Positions 58,275 to 64,000 of a stretch of 64,000 nt of DNA are shown one piece after another. The notes below the pieces were generated by a model. The model was given only the letters and a program-made list of their open reading frames with translations. It did not search any database and was not told the DNA's origin. A program made the translations under genes and the position numbers. Each line of letters starts with the position of its first letter. Positions within the stretch are counted from its first letter, which is position 1. The stretch is from JAGQZY01 sp964588335 (GTDB lineage Bacteria; Bdellovibrionota; Bdellovibrionia; Bdellovibrionales; JAGQZY01): NCBI GenBank assembly GCA_964588335.1, contig CAZPOV010000016.1:1-64000 (forward strand). The letters are read 5' to 3'.

Positions 58275-58727
58275 ATGCTTGTTTTTCTTCTTCGCCATGC
58301 CACCAGAAATTTCACGATGGGCGATGTGCCCCTCAACGCCGACGGCTTGCACCAGGCCCAATCACTGGCAGAACAGCCGCAATGGTCACAGCTGGATCGG
58401 GTTCTGAGCTCGCCGAAGCGGCGCGCCCAAATGACTGTTGAACCGATGGTCGAAAAATACGGCCTTCCCGTTAAAACTTTTAAGGAACTGGACCAAATGC
58501 GAAGCGGTGAAGGCGAAAAAGAGTTTAACTCACGAGTCAAAAATCTATTGTATCGAATCGAACAAAAAGAATTTGGTGAAAACATCCTTATCTGCTCACA
58601 CAGCGATTGGTTGTCGACGGCTTTACAAAACATCCCAACCGACGCCTTGGACATCCAGTACAAAATGTTTCAATGTGCTGAGTTTATGAGTTTTGAAATT
58701 GAAGACGGCCTTTGGAAGATTCGATAG
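58275..58727 (+). CDS. Histidine phosphatase family protein (SixA-like)
   Basis: A 150-aa member of the phosphoglycerate-mutase-like superfamily. It starts with FLLRHATRN, the catalytic RH motif, has SSPKRRAQMTVEPM with the second Arg, and a closing ICSHSDWLSTAL with the second His. It is short, as in SixA, which removes phosphate from phosphohistidine proteins. Substrate unknown. The 3' end overlaps the rhomboid gene by 44 bp on the other strand. The next SixA-like gene at 61755 is a distant paralogue. Confidence 0.85.
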   Translation: MLVFLLRHATRNFTMGDVPLNADGLHQAQSLAEQPQWSQLDRVLSSPKRRAQMTVEPMVEKYGLPVKTFKELDQMRSGEGEKEFNSRVKNLLYRIEQKEFGENILICSHSDWLSTALQNIPTDALDIQYKMFQCAEFMSFEIEDGLWKIR

Positions 58728-59601
58728 TCTTTTTGTATACAAACCCCATGGCAATACCAACAACAAACCCTAAAAGATGAACCGCGTGTGCGACTCCACT
58801 TGAAAACATTGACGGCTGCGCCAACCAACCTGAGACATCCTCAGCCATGCACAGCCACAACACCCAATAAACAGTGGGCACAAAAACGAATCCCATATAC
58901 TTGCGTGAAGGCAGGATGATATAAAACAAGCGAGTTTTGGTTTTATAGTCACAGAAAAACAGAAAACCTAAAAGCGCGCACAAAGACCCACTGGCTCCCA
59001 CCAAAGGCGCTCCACTCAGGTTGCCCAACACCATATAGGCAAAGGCTGCCAAACTACCACCAACCAGATAAACTGAAAACACGGCCAATCCAGAATACTT
59101 TCGCTCTAGAAAACCGCCGATAATCAGAATAAGAAGCACATTCCCCAACAAATGGGCAAAGCCTTCGTGATAAAACTGATAGCTAATGGTTGCAAAGAAG
59201 TCCTGATGAATTTCACTCACGCCCAACATCAGCGGCGGATAATAAGCCCTAAGAACTAAAAACTCCTGAACTTCATTGCGCCATTGATCAATTGCCACTT
59301 GATCACCGCTCCAGTCTTTGGCTGGTGCTGAAGACATAAAAGCTTCGTCGCGAAAAGCCAAGCGTCCCAAGGTTTCCATATCTTTGACACGAGCCACATC
59401 GCGGCTGCCATTGAACTGTTTGTACAGTTGGCCCTGGGTGTAGAGGAACTGTTCATTTTTGTACCACGCCTGAAACTCTTGCTGACAGTCCTTTGATAAA
59501 GAATAATTTTGTGAAAAAAGAAAGGCGTTCAACATGATCAGAATCCAAGTCACTGGGACCCGACTGAATGTCATAAAACCGTCGAGAAACGGAATGATCA
59601 T
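58684..59601 (-). CDS. Rhomboid-family intramembrane serine protease
   Basis: A 305-aa membrane protein with six C-terminal helices. The rhomboid marks are EGFAHLLGNVLLILIIGG (helix 2), VGASGSLCALLGF with the catalytic Ser in GASG, and AHAVHLLGFVVGIAMG with the catalytic His. Between helix 1 and helix 2 there is a long charged loop (about 38-120, the L1 region), larger than in GlpG. The stop is within the 3' overlap with the phosphatase gene and the start overlaps the RDD gene stop (ATGA), indicating co-expression. Substrates unknown. Confidence 0.92.
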   Translation of the reverse strand: MIIPFLDGFMTFSRVPVTWILIMLNAFLFSQNYSLSKDCQQEFQAWYKNEQFLYTQGQLYKQFNGSRDVARVKDMETLGRLAFRDEAFMSSAPAKDWSGDQVAIDQWRNEVQEFLVLRAYYPPLMLGVSEIHQDFFATISYQFYHEGFAHLLGNVLLILIIGGFLERKYSGLAVFSVYLVGGSLAAFAYMVLGNLSGAPLVGASGSLCALLGFLFFCDYKTKTRLFYIILPSRKYMGFVFVPTVYWVLWLCMAEDVSGWLAQPSMFSSGVAHAVHLLGFVVGIAMGFVYKKTIESSKGRLQFQNS

Positions 59602-60929
59602 AATCGGCCTTCCAGAATATTATAGATATCGCGAATCTCACTGGGAATCGATTGCACCGACGCCGGCAATCGCGAAGATTTTTCTGAAAGGTCCGGATAA
59701 AAATAATCAAGAAGCTGCAGCTGCTGTTGAATACTCAGCTGACTCTTGCGCAGCTCCATTTGCATAAAATATAAAATATTAGAATCGCCAACCTCACCAT
59801 GGGTTTTTGCCACCCAATAGGCCTCTTCCCATTTCAATTGCCCGAGCAAGCTATGGAAAGTCAGTGAACCCACCACCGGTTCCAACAGGCCGGGCTTAAT
59901 AATGGGGCGGAGAATTCGTTCGGCGCCTTGGTAATTGCGATTATTATTCATTTGTGCCGCTAAATAAACCCGCACAAAATTATACGGCGACTTCCGCTTA
60001 AGTTTTTTAATAAGGCTGGCTAATTGTTGTTGCTGTGCTTTTGGCTCGGTTAAAACCCATCGGCTGAGATCACAGAGATGATGGTTGTTATTTTCTTTAC
60101 AAAGAGTTTGTAAATACTCTTTTGATTTTTCGAAGTCGTCACGTAACGACATGGCCATGGCAAATTGTGCTAGTGCTTTTTGACCGGACTGCCAAAGATT
60201 ATCGCGCGCCACTCCATGCAAACACTCATTGGAGATTTCACCCAAAAGATGCAACTCGTAAACTTTCTCAAGCTGACTTTCAACTCGCGTTGTCGCCCGT
60301 TCACAGGCTTCTTCGGCATCTAAAGCTGCGACCGACATCTTCGAGTCGGTCAGTGCGTAGTTTAAAACGGATAAGCCTAAAATAAAAGACAAGGCCCCAC
60401 TCACCCACTGCGCACCCCATCGCTCTTTTCTACTTGGAAGGCCCACTGGATTTCTATCACTGATAACCAGGGTGTCGGCGACTCGATCATGAATCGGTCT
60501 TCGCATCGGATGTGAAAAAATGGATGTAAAAGGGATTCCAAAAGCGACGAATTCAAAGAAAATACTGATCGAACGAAGGAAGGAATCAACGACGCCAAGC
60601 TTTCCATTGTAGGAAATCACTTTCACTGAGAAAAACATTTTACCCAAAGTTTGCCCACGCCAAGCGATCATCACGGTGTAGTAAACAACAAATAGCAAAA
60701 TAAAAATGGCCAAATTGACGATTCGTAAACTTGAAAGATTGGCGCCTTCACCAAAAAGAACCGACTCAAGAATCCATTTTTTAATGGGCGACTGCACCAA
60801 CTGCACCAATGGCAATAAAAGTGTACAGTCTAATATATAGGCGGCTAAACGATCCTTCGGAGACGCCAAGCCGATTACGGCATCGGCGTTGCTGGAATTT
60901 GAATTTGGAAAAATAGGATCCTTCGCCAT
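59598..60929 (-). CDS. RDD-domain membrane protein with TPR-like C-terminal half
   Basis: A 443-aa protein. Residues 20-160 form the RDD domain: DRLAAYILDCTLLLPL, VVYYTVMIAWRGQTLGKMFF with the conserved GQTLGK, and MRRPIHDRVADTLVI. Another helix lies at about 176-195, followed by about 240 residues of helical repeats (LAQFAMAMSLRDDFEKSKEYLQTLC, EYLAAQM-like pattern) of TPR type, likely periplasmic. RDD proteins are proposed membrane transporters, often of unknown substrate. It is translationally coupled to the rhomboid gene (ATGA), which suggests the two proteins work together. Confidence 0.85.
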   Translation of the reverse strand: MAKDPIFPNSNSSNADAVIGLASPKDRLAAYILDCTLLLPLVQLVQSPIKKWILESVLFGEGANLSSLRIVNLAIFILLFVVYYTVMIAWRGQTLGKMFFSVKVISYNGKLGVVDSFLRSISIFFEFVAFGIPFTSIFSHPMRRPIHDRVADTLVISDRNPVGLPSRKERWGAQWVSGALSFILGLSVLNYALTDSKMSVAALDAEEACERATTRVESQLEKVYELHLLGEISNECLHGVARDNLWQSGQKALAQFAMAMSLRDDFEKSKEYLQTLCKENNNHHLCDLSRWVLTEPKAQQQQLASLIKKLKRKSPYNFVRVYLAAQMNNNRNYQGAERILRPIIKPGLLEPVVGSLTFHSLLGQLKWEEAYWVAKTHGEVGDSNILYFMQMELRKSQLSIQQQLQLLDYFYPDLSEKSSRLPASVQSIPSEIRDIYNILEGRL

Positions 60930-60975
60930 AAGGACCTATCGGCAGGTTTAAAGAGAATATAAAACCAAGGCGGTC

Positions 60976-61605
60976 CTATTGGACCGTCATAGAAAGTAAA
61001 TTTTGATCTTGGTCGAGTAAGACCTGTACGGTGCCAAGGTCCTGTCCCTGAGCGCTCTTCAACTGAAAGCGTTCGATTAGGCGATCGGCATTTTCTTCGA
61101 TATGAATTTTCTCAACACTTTCAGCTCCATCAGCAAACAGACTTAAGTTTTTTGAAAGAAACTGCTGCCTCTGGCGAAGACTTTTTGGCTGACTGTTGGG
61201 GTTTTCTGAAAATTGAATTTCAGAGATTTTGCCATCGATCTTGCGAATGTTGTAGTTCCCTTCCAGGGTCCCAATGGCGAATGTATCAAAAATACTAGGT
61301 TTTTCGCCGACATTGGCAAGGTCGCGGGCTTTGGTTTTCTTCAAAACTTCAAACGCTTTCTTTTCCCAAGACACACGAAATAAGGGATTGATACTGGCCG
61401 GTGCACGCGACGAGCTAGCAACCTGGGCTTCCGCCACGGTGGTCTCTGGATTCACCCTTTGGGAGAACAGAGTGCTATTAATTCCTATGGCAACGGTGAG
61501 GACAACAAGTAGACTCCCCGCAACCATCCATTTCGCTTCTGACTCGGACATCGTTATATTAGGTTTACTTTTTTTAGGAAATAAAATCAAATTATCATCA
61601 GACAT
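60976..61605 (-). CDS. Single-pass membrane protein, hypothetical
   Basis: Not recognised. It has a cytoplasmic basic N-terminus, one membrane helix (MVAGSLLVVLTVAIGINSTLF, about 26-46) and a periplasmic domain of about 160 residues with mixed alpha/beta character. It includes the motif SSRAPAS just after the membrane segment, identical in sequence (and encoded by an identical 18-bp DNA stretch) to that in the secreted protein at 1069-2421. The ATG at 61605 follows GGGGGGACAA; an upstream start at 61644 is less likely. It lies 47 bp from the RDD gene on the same strand and may be the first gene of a three-gene operon. Confidence 0.68.
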   Translation of the reverse strand: MSDDNLILFPKKSKPNITMSESEAKWMVAGSLLVVLTVAIGINSTLFSQRVNPETTVAEAQVASSSRAPASINPLFRVSWEKKAFEVLKKTKARDLANVGEKPSIFDTFAIGTLEGNYNIRKIDGKISEIQFSENPNSQPKSLRQRQQFLSKNLSLFADGAESVEKIHIEENADRLIERFQLKSAQGQDLGTVQVLLDQDQNLLSMTVQ

Positions 61606-61754
61606 TTGTCCCCCCGAAATTGTAGACACACCTTTCTTATGCAATCGTCTTGCCAGCCCTTCTGTTTTTTGTTTAGATTTGAGGGCCAGTGAATTTCACA
61701 AGTGACAAAAAAAGTTAGACGTTTCAATATGATACGTTTCAATGTGAGACAATT

Positions 61755-62243
61755 ATGAAGCTATACCTGATACGACATGCGCCCGCCGAACTTCGCCACG
61801 AATTTGCCCTCACCGGTCAACCCGACCACTTGCGACCGATCACCAGCAAAGGCAAAGAGCGAACACAAACCGTCATCGAGTTCTTTAAAAAATCAGAAGA
61901 TCCCATCGAAGTGTTTCTGCTCAGCCCTTTCAATCGCTGCGTCCAAACCGCTGATATTTTTAAAGCCCACTTTCCTGATGCCAAGTTCATTGAATCCGAC
62001 AACCTTTGCCCGGACCACTCAGCGCAATCACTTTACGAAGAAATTCAGAGGTACGATGTCAACTCTCTAGGAATTATCGGTCACGAGCCCGATTTGGGAC
62101 AATTTTTAAGCTGGCTCCTGTATCGCCAGGCGACCGATCACTTTCCAATTAAAAAGTCAGGAATGGCGAAAGTCGATGTTTATAAAGATGGCCGCTCTTA
62201 CCTGAAGTGGTTGCTGCGCCCCAAACAAATCAATGCCAAGTAA
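61755..62243 (+). CDS. sixA: Phosphohistidine phosphatase SixA
   Basis: A 162-aa enzyme with the RH motif YLIRHAPAE, second Arg region LLSPFNRCVQTADIF, and terminal His in GIIGHEPDLGQFLSWLL, close to the SixA signature (GHEP). SixA dephosphorylates histidine-phosphotransfer proteins such as ArcB and PTS-Ntr components. The ATG is preceded by GAGACAATT, a weak site. It has a bidirectional terminator downstream. Related to the phosphatase at 58275, but with clearer SixA features. Confidence 0.9.
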   Translation: MKLYLIRHAPAELRHEFALTGQPDHLRPITSKGKERTQTVIEFFKKSEDPIEVFLLSPFNRCVQTADIFKAHFPDAKFIESDNLCPDHSAQSLYEEIQRYDVNSLGIIGHEPDLGQFLSWLLYRQATDHFPIKKSGMAKVDVYKDGRSYLKWLLRPKQINAK

Positions 62244-62275
62244 AAAAAAAAGACCGTCGAATGACGGCCTTTTCA
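62243..62275. terminator. Bidirectional terminator
   Basis: GACCGTC (62252-62258) pairs with GACGGCC (62263-62269) around a GAAT loop, with one mismatch. An A-run (62242-62251) lies left and a T-run right, so it ends sixA (+) and the Fis-type gene (-). Confidence 0.8.
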
Positions 62276-62297
62276 GTCTCTTCAAATTTTCATTGAA

Positions 62298-62693
62298 TTA
62301 GGCGGCTTTCTTTCTGCGCGCCGCTGAAGGATCAATATTGTAAAGTTTCACTTTACGATAAAGAGTCGCACGACCAATACCTAAAGCTTTTGCCGCTTCG
62401 GTCAGGTTGCCTCGGTAAGCGTGAATTGCTTGCTCGATGGCTTGCGCTTCCAAATCATTCATCTTAGAAACTTTAGAGTTCTGAGATGGAAAAGGAACAA
62501 CATTGGATTGTCCTGAAATACTGCTTCCTTGGTTCAATGGATTGTTTCCAGAAGCCAAGCTCGGATAAAAACCATTATTCGATGAATGTGGATTTCTAAC
62601 TTCACATTCCATACCGCAGTTTGCAGCAAAGTCCTTGGCCTTTTGAATCAAAACCGGATCTTCACTTACAATGATAAACTTAGATTGTGTCAT
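62298..62693 (-). CDS. Fis-type helix-turn-helix regulator (receiver-less NtrC-like)
   Basis: A 131-aa protein ending in a Fis-type HTH: EAQAIEQAIHAYRGNLTEAAKALGIGRATLYRKVKLYNI (about 82-120), as at the C-terminus of NtrC-family activators. The N-terminal stretch (TQSKFIIVSEDPVLIQKAKDFA) resembles the first beta-alpha unit of a receiver domain, but the rest of the receiver and the AAA+ domain are missing. A Ser/Asn-rich linker joins them. GGGAGG lies before the ATG. It is a small DNA-binding protein of unknown targets and could be a remnant of an NtrC-type regulator. Confidence 0.78.
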   Translation of the reverse strand: MTQSKFIIVSEDPVLIQKAKDFAANCGMECEVRNPHSSNNGFYPSLASGNNPLNQGSSISGQSNVVPFPSQNSKVSKMNDLEAQAIEQAIHAYRGNLTEAAKALGIGRATLYRKVKLYNIDPSAARRKKAA

Positions 62694-62980
62694 ACTGAAT
62701 ACCTCCCAAACCCTTAGTGTTTCGTTATGACAGTTGTACGTTTGTCTTTTTGACTTACAATGAACCTATCGGCGGATCATACTGAGAACGTGAGGAGTTT
62801 TTTGCCTAGTATTGAGTCGAGTTCTATAAATATTTGTTTTTACTCTACAATTCCCATTATAAAAAATTTTTATGGGCTAAGGTCGAGGCAATTTTTTCCG
62901 ATTTTCTCACTCTGAGACAGTTTTTGAGACACCTCAGTCTCCCTTTGACTCAAAAATCATCTCCCTCTAAAACAAACCTT

Positions 62981-63475
62981 ATGAATAGTAATGAAACAAC
63001 AATTGTATTGGCTGGTGGCTGCTTCTGGGGCGTCGAAGAACTGTTTCGCAAACAACCAGGAGTGATAAAAACCCGCGTTGGCTACAGTGGTGGCAGCACC
63101 GAGAACCCCACATATGAAACCGTGAAAACCGGTTCCACTGGGCATGCTGAGGCTTTGGAAATAACCGTCGACCTCAGCCAAACCAGTTATGAAAGCATCT
63201 TCCATTTCTTTTTTAGTATCCACGATCCCACAACCTTGAATAGGCAGGGCAATGACAAAGGCAGTCAGTACCGCTCTGCCATTTTCTATCAATCAGAAAA
63301 AGAAAAGCAAGCGGCCTTGAATGTGATAGCCGAAGTCAAAGAAAAAGGTCTTTGGAAAGACCCGATTGTCACGGAAGTGGTGCCCTACTCAGGCTTCCAC
63401 AGTGCCGAAGCCTACCACCAGGACTATTTACAAAAGAATCCTGGCGGTTACACCTGCCACTTTAAGCGCTATTAA
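62981..63475 (+). CDS. msrA: Peptide methionine sulfoxide reductase MsrA
   Basis: A 164-aa MsrA with the active-site motif GGCFWGVEELF (catalytic Cys), the Glu/Tyr-bearing VGYSGGSTENPTYETVKTG, FFSIHDPTTLNRQGNDKGSQYRS and the ending YHQDYLQKNPGGYTCHFKRY, in which the late Cys may be resolving. It repairs oxidised Met (S-sulfoxide) in cytoplasmic proteins. The ATG at 62981 is favoured; the frame extending to 62834 reads through AT-rich upstream DNA with no support. Its stop overlaps the convergent gene by four bases. The stress theme fits Hsp33 and Dps. Confidence 0.94.
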   Translation: MNSNETTIVLAGGCFWGVEELFRKQPGVIKTRVGYSGGSTENPTYETVKTGSTGHAEALEITVDLSQTSYESIFHFFFSIHDPTTLNRQGNDKGSQYRSAIFYQSEKEKQAALNVIAEVKEKGLWKDPIVTEVVPYSGFHSAEAYHQDYLQKNPGGYTCHFKRY

Positions 63476-63831
63476 AGTTCGTCGATAATTGCTGGCTTGA
63501 TAATGTCTTCGATGTCAGTATCGCAACTCTTTTGTGTGGATTCCATATAATAGTCTCTGTCAGAGACATAAGGATCCACCCAAACATATTCACAGTAAGG
63601 TACCATCTCACAGGCGTCGACATTGCCAGCGGCCGCACACTCACCTTCAACAAGATAGGTCACTTTGAAAAGCAGTTCACCCGTCAATTCATTATCAAAA
63701 ACTTGCTGAGCCTCTTCAACGTAGACGTATTTAAACAACTCGTTGTTTTGAAAATCGGAGACTGATAGGGCTCCAGAAGCGGCCACCGCAAAGACAGAAA
63801 ATAGAAACGTTAAAAGAAAAGATGTTTTCAT
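63472..63831 (-). CDS. Secreted hypothetical protein, 119 aa
   Basis: Not recognised. The signal peptide (MKTSFLLTFLFSVFAVAASG) precedes about 100 residues with beta-rich and acidic character (VSDFQNNELFKYVYVEEAQQVF) and four cysteines (GECAAAG, DACEM, PYCEY, KSCDT) likely disulphide bonded. The end is Asp/Glu/Ile-rich (DTDIEDIIKPAIIDEL). GGGGAG lies before the ATG. It resembles several other small Cys-containing exported proteins here. Unknown role. Confidence 0.68.
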   Translation of the reverse strand: MKTSFLLTFLFSVFAVAASGALSVSDFQNNELFKYVYVEEAQQVFDNELTGELLFKVTYLVEGECAAAGNVDACEMVPYCEYVWVDPYVSDRDYYMESTQKSCDTDIEDIIKPAIIDEL

Positions 63832-64000
63832 AGGGACTCCCCAGGGTTGAGTTTACGCCTCGGGTGTAATGGACACCGCCGATTTCCGCAACCCCTTTTG
63901 GCAATTGCTGCCGAAGATGTCAGAATTTCTCGTCGGAATCCCTAAAACTGGGTCTGGTAAAGGGGGACGTAAATTGAGGCCTTGCGATTTTTTTGCGTGA

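Overview
The window looks like chromosomal DNA from a Bdellovibrionota-type (Bdellovibrio-like) Gram-negative bacterium, probably a draft or metagenome scaffold because it holds a gap of exactly 100 Ns (20297-20396). This placement is inferred from gene content and order: a type IV prepilin next to clpS-clpA and dnaJ-dnaK, Lnt and many outer-membrane or lipoprotein precursors (Gram-negative envelope), frequent TTG and GTG starts with good Shine-Dalgarno sequences, and an unusually rich set of secreted proteases and lytic transglycosylases. No phage, IS element, CRISPR array or rRNA was seen. The one clear RNA gene is tRNA-His(GTG).

Layout. 1-1000: one orphan gene, a stray tRNA 3'-end copy and tRNA-His. 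1-11 kb: a FecR-like secreted protein, an outer-membrane barrel protein, the dnaJ-dnaK chaperone pair (dnaJ first, behind a sigma32-type promoter), a TPR protein, the pilin gene and clpS-clpA. 11-13 kb: small secreted or membrane proteins. 13-18 kb: a DNA-repair block, with a FAN1-like nuclease fused to a DnaQ-type exonuclease facing a radical-SAM gene translationally coupled to UdgX. 18-20.9 kb: an M15/extensin-like lipoprotein with its partner, and a gap-broken lipoprotein. 20.9-34.5 kb: FMN-dependent glutamate-synthase-like enzyme, EamA transporter, Slt-like and MltD-like lytic transglycosylases, MarC protein, subtilase, Lnt and MutS2. 34.5-40.4 kb: fasciclin lipoprotein, an alpha/beta-hydrolase-subtilase fusion, a second subtilase and a GNAT-nitrilase fusion. 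40.4-44.6 kb: stress block (pentapeptide-repeat, BON and HPF operon; LysR regulator; coiled-coil protein; Dps). 44.6-48.5 kb: tesA-ybbA-ybbP-type export operon. 48.5-56 kb: pirin, a coiled-coil/Hsp20 fusion, several unrecognised secreted proteins and a matrixin lipoprotein. 56-64 kb: NAD-type isocitrate dehydrogenase, Hsp33, two histidine phosphatases, rhomboid and RDD-TPR membrane proteins, a Fis-type HTH protein and MsrA.

Themes. Protein quality control (DnaK, DnaJ, ClpS, ClpA, Hsp33, Hsp20-like, MsrA, HPF, Dps) and extracellular or periplasmic degradation (three subtilases, matrixin, rhomboid, two lytic transglycosylases) dominate. Eleven of the sixteen convergent gene pairs abut within 10 bp or overlap at their 3' ends. 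The best candidates for something little described are the repair block at 13.1-18.1 kb, the hydrolase-subtilase fusion at 35.2-37.2 kb, the stress operon with a degenerate receiver fused to BON domains, and the coiled-coil/Hsp20 protein.
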